From contig NZ_LT838272.1 in assembly GCF_900176005.1 (NCBI RefSeq), forward strand, positions 3,057,587 to 3,121,586: a DNA stretch of 64,000 nucleotides, in the 5' to 3' direction. The notes below the pieces were generated by a model. It was not told the origin of the DNA. It was given only the letters and a program-made list of their open reading frames with translations, and ran no database searches. Each line of letters begins with the position of its first letter. Within the stretch, counting starts at the first letter, position 1. A program made the position numbers and the translations under genes. Shown piece by piece: positions 8,359 to 16,312 of this stretch. The stretch is from Thermanaeromonas toyohensis ToBE (GTDB taxonomy: Bacteria; Bacillota; DSM-521; Neomoorellales; Neomoorellaceae).

Positions 8359-11300
8359 TTATATGAACAAGTATTTATATCCCTTAAAAGCCGCCCAGAT
8401 AAGGTCCACAAGGCCTTTTTCAAGATCTGCATAAGCCTCACCAGCTGCATTAAATTTTACGGTGAACACATTACCCTCAATCCTCAGCTTAAAGACTGGT
8501 TCTTTGCCGTCTTCGATTAAAAGGAAACCGTTATTTTGACTGTTGGCAAAGTCTTCTTCATTCCAAAAGAGGGTTAACTTATCCTTATAAGGGGCACCAT
8601 CATAGGGACAAAATGTTGCACAGTTTCCGCATTCATTACACATTCCATCTACGTGAAGGATCTGGTTTAAACTCTTAAGGTTTTCGCTTTCCACTCCTAT
8701 AGCGATGTTGGCTCTATTGGGACATACCTCCACGCAAAGATTACAAACAAAACCGCACTCCAGGCACCTCTCGTGGTCTTTTTCCTGGAGGGAGTTTTTA
8801 AGGAACCCTTTTTTCTGGGTGATCTCTTTAAGCCTCCTTGTCTGGTCAAAGGAAGGCATTACCCTGCTTGATACAGGAGCCATACCCTCTTTCTCTAGAA
8901 TAGCCCTTGCCACCTTGCTTCCATCAGCAATGGCCTGAACTATGGTGGCGGGGCCCCTGAGGGCATCTCCGCCTATAAATACATTTTCTAGATTTGTTTC
9001 ATTGGTGGCAGGGTTGACGGCCACCTCCCCCCGCTCATTAACCTCAATACCGTTTTTCTTTAAGATCTCATAATCTACCCTTTGGCCGATGGCAGATATA
9101 ATGGTGTCAACGGGGATATCTTCAAACTCACCCTCTTTAGGAATGGCCATAAGCCTTCCCGAAGCATCGGGTTCGCCCAGTTCCATCTTTTGACACCTTA
9201 ACACGCCTTTAACCCAAGAATACGGGGACAAAAGCTCTTTAAGCACAGCTCCTTCCGCCAGGGCAGCTTTTAGTTCCTCTCTATTGGCCGGCATATATTC
9301 TTTAGTCCTTCTATAGATGATATAAACCTTTTCCACGCCTTTAACCCTCAAAGCTGCCCTAGCCGCATCCATGGCGGAATCCCCGCCACCTATGACAGCC
9401 ACATTTTTACCCAGCTCTAAAGCTTCGCTGTTTTTATTAAACTGTTCCAGGAATTCGAGGGCGCCTATGACTTTTTCTCTACCAGTCTTAAGTTCCAAAG
9501 GATTAGATTTGGTGGCTCCCAGAGCCAAATATACGTACTTATAGCCGTTCTTCTTTAGCTTATCCACAGAAAAATCGGGATCTATGCCTAGCTCGAACTT
9601 GACGCCCGTTCTCTTAATTAGCTCTAGGTCGTTTTCAATAGCTTCCCTGGAAATGCGGAAATGCGGAATAACATACTGTACGGTACCGCCCGGTTTTTCC
9701 TTTTGATCAAAGATGGTGACATCCAGGCCGGCCTTGGCCAGGAAATAACCCGCAGCGAGCCCCGAAGGCCCCGCCCCAATAATAGCCACCTTGGCCGGGG
9801 ACTTTGCTTCCACTTTTTTAAGTTTAGACAGGTAGGCCTGGTAACCTTCTTCAGCGGCCACCTTTTTTAGCTCGCGGATGCACACTGGCTCTTCATAATC
9901 AAGGCGGGTACATTTATAAGCACAAAACTGAGGACAAAGGGTTCCTGTTATAAAGGGGAGCGGGTTCTTTTGGGTTATGACTTCATAAGCCTCCAGGTAT
10001 CTTTTTTCGCCTACAAGCCTTATATACTCCGGAACATCCTGTCCAATAGGACACCCTACGGTACAGGGCGCCACAAAACAATCGGTCAAGGGTAAGGTCT
10101 TGGTTATCTTTCTGCCTTTTACCCTTCTCTTCTCTTTATGGTAATTAAGATCTTTAAAGGCGCTAGCCGCCAGTTCTTCCAGTTTCTCCACATCTATAAT
10201 CTCCTTCTGGCCATCCTCCAAATGATCTTCCAGCTCCTCGGCCATCTGCTTTAGCCTTAGGTAACCGCCAGGCTTTAAGAGAGTAGTGGCTACAGTAATA
10301 GGCCATATTCCCGTCTCGAAGATGCGGGCGATATTAAAAGCATCTACCCCGCCTGCGTAAGATACTTTAAGCCGACCGTTAAATTCTGCCGCAAGCTTGT
10401 AAGCCAAGTTAATAGTCAAGGGATATAAGGCCCGGCCTGACATATACATTTCCTCGCCGGGCAACTCACCCCTGGTTATTTTTACCGGCAAGGTATTAGA
10501 TAGTTTTACTCCAAAGAGCCTTTGTTGCTCATTAGCAAAGTCTTGAACCCGTTTTAATAAACCTATACCCTCTCTATATTGGAGATCGTGGGCAAAGGAC
10601 TCTTCTTTAAGCTGGATATAACTATAGCCCATTTGGTATAGGGCTTCTTTTACAAATTCATAACCTAAAAGGGTAGGGTTCAACTTTACAAAGGTATGGA
10701 GCTTCTTCTCGCCCAAAAGATACTTACAAATAGCTTCAATTTCCCCGGGTGGGCAGCCGTGCATAGTAGAAAGGGTGACGGAATTACATATATGAGGCGA
10801 AATCCCCTCAATAAATTCTTCATCTACGGCATGAAATCTCTTAATTTCTTCTTTTAAAACCCTCTTGCACTCTTGGAAAATAGGGGTATGGGAAGCATCC
10901 TTTAACCCCTCTATGAAGCTATCAACTTTACAAGATTTAATGCCTTCTAAGTTATAGCCCACGCTCATGTTAAATATAAAGGAGCGCAAGTTTACACCAT
11001 ATATTTCCTTTTCTAAAATGTGTAAAAGAAACCAGGCCTTGATATATTCTTCCAAGGCTTCTTCAACGGACAATTCAGTTGACCATTCCACATTGTAGCA
11101 TTCATCCTCGGCGTTAATGCAAGGTTTGGCCAGCTTAAGTCTATCCAATACCTGGACAGTCTTAAGTTCAAAAAACCTACCCCCACAAAGGTAGGAAGTA
11201 ACAATATTCTGGGCTAGCTGCGTGTGCGGACCGGCAGCCGGCCCAACTGGGTTTCCTAGATATTCTCCAAATAATTTAAGATAGCCTTCTCTTCTTTTGC

Positions 11301-11409
11301 GGAAGAATTTCTCCTGGGGTATGCCGAAAATAGTCCGGTATTTTTCATACTCCTCCATTACCCAGTTTAAAAGTTTCCTGAATGGGATAGGCCGCATCAG
11401 GTCACCCAT
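8359..11409 (-). CDS. ygfK: YgfK-type flavo-iron-sulfur oxidoreductase (putative selenate reductase subunit family)
   Basis: Its 1016 residues match E. coli YgfK in layout and start (MGDLMRPIPF). Residues 1-~440 form a dihydroorotate/dihydropyrimidine dehydrogenase-like barrel containing NPVGPAAGPHTQLAQNIVTS. A cysteine-rich N-terminal GltD-type Fe-S region follows (CFVAPCTVGCPIGQD). Next are an FAD fold (VAIIGAGPSGLAAGYF, ~550), an NADPH fold (VAVIGGGDSAMDAARAA, ~675), and a C-terminal 2x4Fe-4S ferredoxin (CLECGFVCNLCVEVCPNR, CNECGNCATFCP). In gut bacteria ygfK belongs to anaerobic purine degradation clusters with xanthine dehydrogenase-like enzymes. Here it shares an island with xdhABC but is a separate unit. 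I infer electron transfer linked to purine reduction or oxidation. AAGGAGG lies 8 bp before the ATG. Confidence 0.92.
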   Translation of the reverse strand: MGDLMRPIPFRKLLNWVMEEYEKYRTIFGIPQEKFFRKRREGYLKLFGEYLGNPVGPAAGPHTQLAQNIVTSYLCGGRFFELKTVQVLDRLKLAKPCINAEDECYNVEWSTELSVEEALEEYIKAWFLLHILEKEIYGVNLRSFIFNMSVGYNLEGIKSCKVDSFIEGLKDASHTPIFQECKRVLKEEIKRFHAVDEEFIEGISPHICNSVTLSTMHGCPPGEIEAICKYLLGEKKLHTFVKLNPTLLGYEFVKEALYQMGYSYIQLKEESFAHDLQYREGIGLLKRVQDFANEQQRLFGVKLSNTLPVKITRGELPGEEMYMSGRALYPLTINLAYKLAAEFNGRLKVSYAGGVDAFNIARIFETGIWPITVATTLLKPGGYLRLKQMAEELEDHLEDGQKEIIDVEKLEELAASAFKDLNYHKEKRRVKGRKITKTLPLTDCFVAPCTVGCPIGQDVPEYIRLVGEKRYLEAYEVITQKNPLPFITGTLCPQFCAYKCTRLDYEEPVCIRELKKVAAEEGYQAYLSKLKKVEAKSPAKVAIIGAGPSGLAAGYFLAKAGLDVTIFDQKEKPGGTVQYVIPHFRISREAIENDLELIKRTGVKFELGIDPDFSVDKLKKNGYKYVYLALGATKSNPLELKTGREKVIGALEFLEQFNKNSEALELGKNVAVIGGGDSAMDAARAALRVKGVEKVYIIYRRTKEYMPANREELKAALAEGAVLKELLSPYSWVKGVLRCQKMELGEPDASGRLMAIPKEGEFEDIPVDTIISAIGQRVDYEILKKNGIEVNERGEVAVNPATNETNLENVFIGGDALRGPATIVQAIADGSKVARAILEKEGMAPVSSRVMPSFDQTRRLKEITQKKGFLKNSLQEKDHERCLECGFVCNLCVEVCPNRANIAIGVESENLKSLNQILHVDGMCNECGNCATFCPYDGAPYKDKLTLFWNEEDFANSQNNGFLLIEDGKEPVFKLRIEGNVFTVKFNAAGEAYADLEKGLVDLIWAAFKGYKYLFI

Positions 11410-11461
11410 CTGGTAAACCTCCTTGATATTAAGAAAGTAGAGAAAGTATCTCTAAAAGTTA

Positions 11462-11476
11462 AGCAAAAGATTTGCT
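11462..11476 (-). promoter_or_regulatory. Inverted repeat upstream of ygfK, possible operator
   Basis: AGCAAA-AGA-TTTGCT has 6-bp arms and lies about 55 bp before the ygfK start. The neighbouring minus-strand sequence TTTTGCTTAACT partly resembles the core TTTTGTTRACT of the element found upstream of xdhB and of the importer unit. The link is weak. Confidence 0.3.
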
Positions 11477-11585
11477 CAGTAATACTTAAATTCTACCTAT
11501 AAGGGTAAATTCCTGCTTAAAAATATTAAATTCAGGCTGCCCATGGACCTTCTCGAAACTATTAAAGCAGTCCTGGCTTAAACCC

Positions 11586-11614
11586 TTGACTTTACAGGTT
11601 TCTATTCTTACTAT
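11586..11614 (+). promoter_or_regulatory. Promoter of the decayed toxin-antitoxin pair
   Basis: TTGACT at 11586-11591 and TACTAT at 11609-11614 are separated by 17 bp. The unit lies 37 bp before the ATG of the antitoxin reading frame, which has a GGTGGTGA ribosome-binding site. Confidence 0.55.
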
Positions 11615-11623
11615 AGCAGTAAG
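11607..11623 (+). promoter_or_regulatory. Inverted repeat over the -10 box, likely antitoxin operator
   Basis: CTTACT-atagc-AGTAAG, a perfect 6-bp inverted repeat with 5-bp spacer, overlaps the TACTAT -10 box. AbrB-fold antitoxins usually repress their own operon through such repeats, so this is the expected autoregulatory site. Confidence 0.5.
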
Positions 11624-11650
11624 ATTTATCCCCAAGGAAGGTGGTGAAGA

Positions 11651-11890
11651 ATGATTATTACAAGACTTTCCTCTAAAGGATAAGTAGTACTTCCTAAAAA
11701 TATTAGGGAACAACTTGCTTTAAAGGAAGGAGCAGAACTTAAGGTGGAGGTAATTAAAGGTAAGATAGTCCTCGAACCCTTATTTTTCACATCGGAACCG
11801 GGATGGCATCGCTGGAAAGGTGTCCTTAAGGGAAGTAAAGTATTAGAAGAACACCTGGCAGAACACGCTATCGAGGTGGAGCAAGAATGA
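11651..11890 (+). pseudogene. AbrB/SpoVT-fold antitoxin gene with in-frame TAA
   Basis: Reading from the ATG at 11651 gives MIITRLSSKG, then a TAA at 11681-11683, then VVLPKNIREQLALKEGAEL and on to a TGA at 11888. The pattern SSKGQVVLPKNIR is the hallmark of AbrB-type (MazE/VapB-like) DNA-binding antitoxins. A single CAA-to-TAA change at the conserved Gln explains the stop. The full frame would be 79 residues with a toxin-binding tail, and it overlaps the toxin frame by 4 bp (ATGA), as is usual for these operons. A sequencing error is possible but the toxin is also damaged. Confidence 0.75.
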
Positions 11891-12256
11891 TAAAGGTCAG
11901 GCGCTAGCTATATAAATAATCTAATGGCTAAAGCCGAGGAAAAAGCCCTAGAGATACTAATTTCAGCTATCAACATTGGTGAAATATACTACCGCCTTGT
12001 AAAGAGCGGTTACAATCACCTGGCGACTGCTTTTTTGTCAGATGTTAAGAAGCGGAAATTCCCTTGGAAAATCGTCCCTGCCAGTAACACTCGGGTTTGG
12101 CATGCAGCAAAGCTAAAAGCCCAATATAGAATGTCCTACGCGGATGCTTTTGCTGTTGGTTTAGCTATAGAGACCGGTGGTCAAATTGTCACCCGTGACC
12201 CAGAAATTATAGAAGCTAGTAAAGGAGCCAATTTTATTATAGACAAGATACTTTAG
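11887..12256 (+). pseudogene. PIN-domain (VapC-like) toxin lacking its N-terminus
   Basis: The expected start (ATGATAAAGGTC, overlapping the antitoxin stop) soon reaches a TAG, and the rest lies in another frame, open from about 11894 with an internal ATG at 11924. The surviving part has the mid PIN acidic motif (INIGEIYYRL) and the C-terminal motif (SYADAFAVGLA, then TRDPE). The first beta-strand with the catalytic aspartate (usually DxxALL) is absent, apparently through a deletion of some 20 codons plus a frame change. The ribonuclease should be inactive. A shortened 110-residue product starting at 11924 may still be made. Confidence 0.7.
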
Positions 12257-12317
12257 AGTAAAGGGCCTTGAAAGCTTAAAAGGGGCAAAAATGAGCTCTA
12301 GCAACCCCATTAAAAAC

Positions 12318-12340
12318 AAGGGAAGCATATAGCTTCCCTT
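12318..12340. terminator. Terminator between the toxin remnant and the thiolase operon
   Basis: AAGGGAAGC-atata-GCTTCCCTT forms a 9-bp stem. It is followed by AAAAAA on the plus strand and by GTTTTTAA on the minus strand, so it best serves the minus-strand DUF35 gene ending at 12376. Confidence 0.8.
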
Positions 12341-12375
12341 AAAAAATACTGCATGAATTATATAAACCTCAGGCG

Positions 12376-12708
12376 CTACTTAAAAATAAACCCGTAATAG
12401 TCTTTCCCTACCCCTTCTTTGACTATCCCCACTGTAGCCTTAACCTTCATACCGAGCGCGAGTTCCTCCTTATCCACCTGGCCTGCCACACGCACCCCAT
12501 TGGGGAACTCTACAATACCAAAGGTTAGCCAGGGTTTCATAAAGCCTTCTGGCAGGTTATATACCCTAGTATAAGTAACTAAGGTACCCTCTCCCTCCAG
12601 AGGAACAGGCTCAAACTCTCTTCCCCCGCATTGGCGGCAAACTAACCGGGAAGGATGGTAAAGCTTCCCACAATTTGTGCACCTATAAGCATACATCCTT
12701 TGTTCCAT
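12376..12708 (-). CDS. DUF35 zinc-ribbon/OB-fold protein, partner of the thiolase-fold protein
   Basis: A 110-residue protein with an N-terminal rubredoxin-like zinc ribbon (CTNCGKLYHPSRLVCRQCG) and an OB-fold (VRVAGQVDKEELALGMKVKA). DUF35 proteins act as non-catalytic, substrate-channelling partners of thiolase-fold enzymes, in the archaeal thiolase/HMG-CoA synthase complex and in the steroid side-chain aldolase Ltp2-ChsH2. The gene starts 2 bp after the thiolase stop and is last in the GNAT-thiolase-DUF35 operon. Its ribosome-binding site lies inside the thiolase 3' end. The tight coupling supports a physical complex. Confidence 0.9.
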   Translation of the reverse strand: MEQRMYAYRCTNCGKLYHPSRLVCRQCGGREFEPVPLEGEGTLVTYTRVYNLPEGFMKPWLTFGIVEFPNGVRVAGQVDKEELALGMKVKATVGIVKEGVGKDYYGFIFK

Positions 12709-12710
12709 AC

Positions 12711-13904
12711 TTAACCATCCTCCCTCGTAAGAATCGTAGCTATTACGTTGTTACCGAAACCTCCGAAGTTGACAGCCAAGGCATTTCTGGCTCTCTCTAC
12801 CTGGCGGCCCCCGGCTTCACCCCGTAACTGGCGTACAAGCTCCACTATTTGGGAAACCCCGGTGGCTCCCAGAGGATGCCCCTTGGCTTTGAGTCCCCCA
12901 GAAGTATTGATAGGAAGTTTCCCTCCTACCTTAGTTTCCCCGCGCCGCACGGCCAGATGGCCTTCTCCCTTGGGGAAGAAACCTACTTCTTCGGAGATGG
13001 CAATTTCGAGTATGGTAAAGGCATCATGCAGCTCGGCCACGTGGATGTCTTGCGGCCCCAAGCCAGCCATCTGGTAAGCCCGCTCGGCGGCGAGCCTTAC
13101 GGCCAGCAAATCTGTAGGAACTTCCCGTTCGGCTACTACGTGGGTGTCGGTAGCCTGCCCGATTCCAGCGATCCTCACCGGTCTTTTAGAGAAGCGGTCA
13201 GCTACATCCATAGCGCATAACACCAGGGCGGCAGCGCCATCAGAAACTGGACATACGTCGTAAACCCGCAAGGGCTCGGCTACATAAGGATTGATGACGT
13301 GGGCATCCTCATCTTCAGTAATGGCCTGGAAGTTGGGCACAAGGTGAATATGGGCCACCGGATTGTGCATGGCGTGCTCGTGATTCTTTACAGCCACCAT
13401 GGCCAGGTCTTTCTCGGTAACCCCGTATTTTTCCATATAAAGCCGGGTAAACATGCCCGCGAAGGCGGGGAGGGTAAGCCCATAGATATATTCGGCCTCC
13501 GGGTGAAGCATGGTGGCTACAAAATCCGTGGCCTCCCAGCCAGTGACCACCCGCATAAGCTCCCCGCCTACCACCAAAACCACATCGCACATCCCGCTGG
13601 CGATGGCCATATACCCCAGCTTCACCGCTGAGGCACCGGAAGCTGGTCCGTTCTCCACAGTTTCCGCCATAGCAGGTTGCAGGCTTAAAGTATCTACCAG
13701 GGCGGAGGCCACGCTGCTTTGGCGGTTAAGGATACCGGCCCCCATGCTGGCCACCAGCACTTGATCTACACCATGGCCTTTCCCGGGCTTAATCCCAGCA
13801 TCATCCAGGGCTTCCAGGGCGGCAGCACCCAGCATCTCTATAAGGGAGCCGTCCCACCGGCCAAATTTAGTATGGCCCACACCTACAATACCAACTTGTC
13901 TCAC
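12711..13904 (-). CDS. Thiolase-fold (SCP-x type) protein lacking the nucleophilic cysteine
   Basis: A 397-residue thiolase-fold protein (GIVGVGHTKFG at the N-terminus). The conserved histidine motif KGHPLGATG and the C-terminal glycine loop NFGGFGNN are present. The active-site nucleophile region, normally ENACASG or similar, reads ENGPASG: the cysteine that carries the acyl group is replaced by proline. Classical acetyl-CoA acetyltransferase chemistry is therefore unlikely. Together with the adjacent DUF35 gene this resembles the Ltp2 retro-aldolase group, thiolase-fold enzymes that cleave beta-hydroxyacyl-CoA (recalled knowledge). GTG start with GGGGG 9 bp upstream. Substrate unknown. Confidence 0.85.
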   Translation of the reverse strand: MRQVGIVGVGHTKFGRWDGSLIEMLGAAALEALDDAGIKPGKGHGVDQVLVASMGAGILNRQSSVASALVDTLSLQPAMAETVENGPASGASAVKLGYMAIASGMCDVVLVVGGELMRVVTGWEATDFVATMLHPEAEYIYGLTLPAFAGMFTRLYMEKYGVTEKDLAMVAVKNHEHAMHNPVAHIHLVPNFQAITEDEDAHVINPYVAEPLRVYDVCPVSDGAAALVLCAMDVADRFSKRPVRIAGIGQATDTHVVAEREVPTDLLAVRLAAERAYQMAGLGPQDIHVAELHDAFTILEIAISEEVGFFPKGEGHLAVRRGETKVGGKLPINTSGGLKAKGHPLGATGVSQIVELVRQLRGEAGGRQVERARNALAVNFGGFGNNVIATILTREDG

Positions 13905-13918
13905 GAAAGTTTACCCCC

Positions 13919-14593
13919 TTAGCGCCGGAAACCGGGGATCTGAGGATAGGTGGAAGGGAGGATCAGCTTCTTGGCTGTCTCCAGCATCTCTGGCGGCACG
14001 GGCCGGCGGCCAGTACACTTCATAGGCTTATGCTTCTCCCACAAAGCCTTGGTCAGTACATGGGTAGGCACACCACCAAGTTCGTGCCATATTTCCGGCC
14101 GGTACTCGAGCTCATATTCGATCATCCAGCGGCGGTAACCGATGGGGCTTTCGGCCACAATGTATACTTCTTCCTGGCCTAGATAATCGAAATGATATTC
14201 CATCTTAGCGGCGAAGAGCTGGGCTCCGATCCTTAGGCCTCTCTTGATGGCTAGAGTATGGTAGGACATCCCACGCTTTTCGTCTACCAGCCGACCATTA
14301 ACAATACCTACTATCTCGCCGTCGATGGTCCCTACCAAGACGTACTCATCCTTAACACGGTACCGGTAATAGCCGAGGAGTTCAGCGTACAACCGTGCCG
14401 CAACGATATCATAAAAGTCTTTTTCCACAGTTATAAGCGGCCTGACAGCTTCCAGAAGGCGCGGGATATCTTCCCGACCCACCTGGTGGACTACCATTCT
14501 CTCGCCAGAGGCCAAGGTAATATATTTGGGTGGATAAGGTGGCATAGGCGTCTCCGGTGGCCTTAGGGATTGTTCTAGCTTATCAACGAGCAT
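13919..14593 (-). CDS. GNAT-fold N-acetyltransferase-like protein
   Basis: About 224 residues when started at the ATG at 14593, which has GGGAGG 10 bp upstream; a longer frame from TTG at 14617 would swallow the ribosome-binding site. The middle shows GNAT features: a strand pair (EYVLVGTIDGEIVGIVNGR) followed by an acetyl-CoA loop-like LAIKRGLRIGAQLF. The C-terminal ~60 residues are proline-rich and unlike standard GNATs. It is the first gene of the operon with the thiolase-fold and DUF35 genes (14 bp to the next start), so it may modify the same CoA-linked substrate or protein. Acceptor unknown. Confidence 0.65.
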   Translation of the reverse strand: MLVDKLEQSLRPPETPMPPYPPKYITLASGERMVVHQVGREDIPRLLEAVRPLITVEKDFYDIVAARLYAELLGYYRYRVKDEYVLVGTIDGEIVGIVNGRLVDEKRGMSYHTLAIKRGLRIGAQLFAAKMEYHFDYLGQEEVYIVAESPIGYRRWMIEYELEYRPEIWHELGGVPTHVLTKALWEKHKPMKCTGRRPVPPEMLETAKKLILPSTYPQIPGFRR

Positions 14594-14655
14594 GGTCCAT
14601 ATTCCTCCCTTAAGCAATTTATAGTTCTACTTTAAATAATTAGCCCTGAAAAGCC

Positions 14656-14829
14656 TCAAACCTTTGTGGAATTTCTATAAAGTTGGTAGGTAGCGTTTTT
14701 AGGAACCGGACCAGCACGGAGAGAAAAACACAGGGCATTTTCGGCCGCAAACCTTTGCCAAAAGGCATTCCATTCGGCATAGTAGAAAGTAGCAGGAAAC
14801 TCTAAGGCGGGGTGAATACCCCGCCTATC
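14656..14829 (-). other. Spacer with a 58-codon open frame downstream of the UraA-type gene
   Basis: The spacer between the permease gene and the GNAT gene is open in the same frame as the permease stop codon, until TGA at 14656. It would encode an aromatic-rich peptide (EFPATFYYAEWNAFW, then AENALCFSLRAGP). No start codon with a ribosome-binding site was seen. It may be the decayed 3' end of a lost gene, or chance. Confidence 0.2.
14806..14825 (-). terminator. Hairpin downstream of the UraA-type permease gene
   Basis: GGCGGGG-tgaata-CCCCGCC forms a 7-bp GC-rich stem 5 bp past the stop codon on the minus strand. The tract that follows (TTAGAGTTTCC) is only weakly T-rich. Confidence 0.5.
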
Positions 14830-16134
14830 TCAGTGACTACTCGTTATCTTGGTGCCTTCTGAGTGGCTGTTTTTGACAGCAGGTATTTCTTCATTTAGCA
14901 GGCCGAGGCTGTTAAATAGATAAGCCACCAGGCTTATAACAATGCCCACAACCGCAGCCAAGGCCATACCTTTTAGCTCCACAGTGCCGATCATTATCTT
15001 GGCCCCGCTAACGCCGAAAGTAAAGACTACGGCCGAAAGCACTAGGTTAAAATTCCGGGAATAATCTACCGCTTGCTCCACTATCATCCGGAGACCGGCC
15101 GCCGCTATTACACCGAATAGCAAGATACATATACCACCCATAACTGGTACAGGTATGGCCTGAATGAGAGCCGCCAGCTTACCAACTAGAGAAAGGATTA
15201 TGGCAATAATAGCCGCACCCCGGATTACCCAGACAGCATACACCCTGGTGATAGCCATTACCCCGATATTCTCTCCGTACGTGGTATTGGGAGGCGATCC
15301 AGTAAAGCCAGAAAGCATATTAGAAAGCCCATCACCTAATAGTGATAAATGCAAGCCAGGATCCTTAACTAAGTCTCGCCCTGTAATATTAGCTGTCACA
15401 ATGAGATGCCCGATATGCTCAGCTAGGACTACCAGGGCAGCAGGGAAAACTATAGCTATAGCATTGAGGTTAAATACTGGGGCATGGAAAGTAGGTATCT
15501 TAAACCAGGGAGCATTAGCTATAATACTTACATCCACCATTCCCCAAGCGAAAGCCAAAACGTAACCTGCAATCACCGCGATAAGGACAGGGATGACCTG
15601 GAGAAAGCCCCGGAATACCAAAGAACCAAATACTCCTACCGCCAGGGTAAACATAGAAACTGTTATAGCTTTGGGATCTACCTTGTCGCCTACTAAGCCA
15701 GCCATCTGGGCGGCCACGGGTGCCAGCTCCAACCCTATTACCGCCACTACAGCACCCATAACGGGAGGTGGAAGTACTATATCTATCCACTTGGTCCCTG
15801 CCCACCGGATGATAAACGAAACGATAACAAAGAATAGGCCAAAGAATATATAACCGGACTGGGCAGCATTATAACCATATTTGGACATTATCAAAAAAGT
15901 TGGGGCAATAAAGGCGAAACTAGAACCTAGGTAAGCTGGTATCTTACCCTTGGTAACAAAACTATAAATCAGAGTCCCTATTCCGTTCATAAGGAGCGCA
16001 ATAGCCGGATCGATCTTAAACAAGAAGGGTACTAGGACAGTAGCACCAAACATAGCTAGCAAGTGCTGGAGAGAAAGAGGGATGGTCTCTAAGACAGGTA
16101 ATTTTTCCTCGATCTGGATAATCCGCCGCGCCAT
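14830..16134 (-). CDS. uraA: NCS2-family nucleobase permease, UraA-like
   Basis: A 434-residue permease with 14 predicted membrane segments of the NCS2 (nucleobase:cation symporter-2) family. PLSLQHLLAMFGATVLVPFL carries the conserved QH motif. PPNTTYGENIGVMAITRVY is nearly the UraA sequence; xanthine/urate members have a different motif here. The family signature therefore points to uracil, although the neighbouring xanthine dehydrogenase would suit a xanthine carrier. It is probably a separate transcript, with a hairpin on each side and no pyrimidine or purine riboswitch seen upstream. Confidence 0.9.
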   Translation of the reverse strand: MARRIIQIEEKLPVLETIPLSLQHLLAMFGATVLVPFLFKIDPAIALLMNGIGTLIYSFVTKGKIPAYLGSSFAFIAPTFLIMSKYGYNAAQSGYIFFGLFFVIVSFIIRWAGTKWIDIVLPPPVMGAVVAVIGLELAPVAAQMAGLVGDKVDPKAITVSMFTLAVGVFGSLVFRGFLQVIPVLIAVIAGYVLAFAWGMVDVSIIANAPWFKIPTFHAPVFNLNAIAIVFPAALVVLAEHIGHLIVTANITGRDLVKDPGLHLSLLGDGLSNMLSGFTGSPPNTTYGENIGVMAITRVYAVWVIRGAAIIAIILSLVGKLAALIQAIPVPVMGGICILLFGVIAAAGLRMIVEQAVDYSRNFNLVLSAVVFTFGVSGAKIMIGTVELKGMALAAVVGIVISLVAYLFNSLGLLNEEIPAVKNSHSEGTKITSSH

Positions 16135-16267
16135 TCCTTAATTCCTCCTTACGTTTTATCTTTTCTCAATTATGGAGATAAACACACAGTTTATAAAAGG
16201 TTTTCACCACCCCCCCTTTTCTTGCCCCACTAATCACTACCGTAAGGTTTTAGATAATCAGGGAACA

Positions 16268-16298
16268 CGGTGGGACTTAAAAGTTTCCAAGCCCACCG
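16268..16298 (-). terminator. Hairpin downstream of the xdhBCA operon
   Basis: On the minus strand CGGTGGG-CTT pairs with AAG-T-CCCACCG around a 10-nt loop, 15 bp past the xdhA stop codon. The following sequence (TGTTCCC) has no clear T tract. Confidence 0.55.
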
Positions 16299-16312
16299 CG
16301 CTCCTCAATTGA

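Noticed and set aside
11681-11683. Recoding of the in-frame stop in the antitoxin gene
   Set aside because: The codon is TAA, which is not used for selenocysteine or pyrrolysine, and a simple CAA change explains it.
11486-11713. Minus-strand open frame of 75 residues upstream of the antitoxin
   Set aside because: It overlaps the promoter, operator and antitoxin start on the other strand and has no coding features.
14747-14763. Sigma-54-like promoter TTGGCA...TTGC on the minus strand before the GNAT gene
   Set aside because: The GG and GC elements are 9 bp apart instead of the required 10, and no sigma-54 activator gene is present.
16135-16312. Possible purine riboswitch before the nucleobase permease
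   Set aside because: The conserved junction and loop sequences of purine aptamers are absent on the minus strand; only a terminator-like hairpin is seen.
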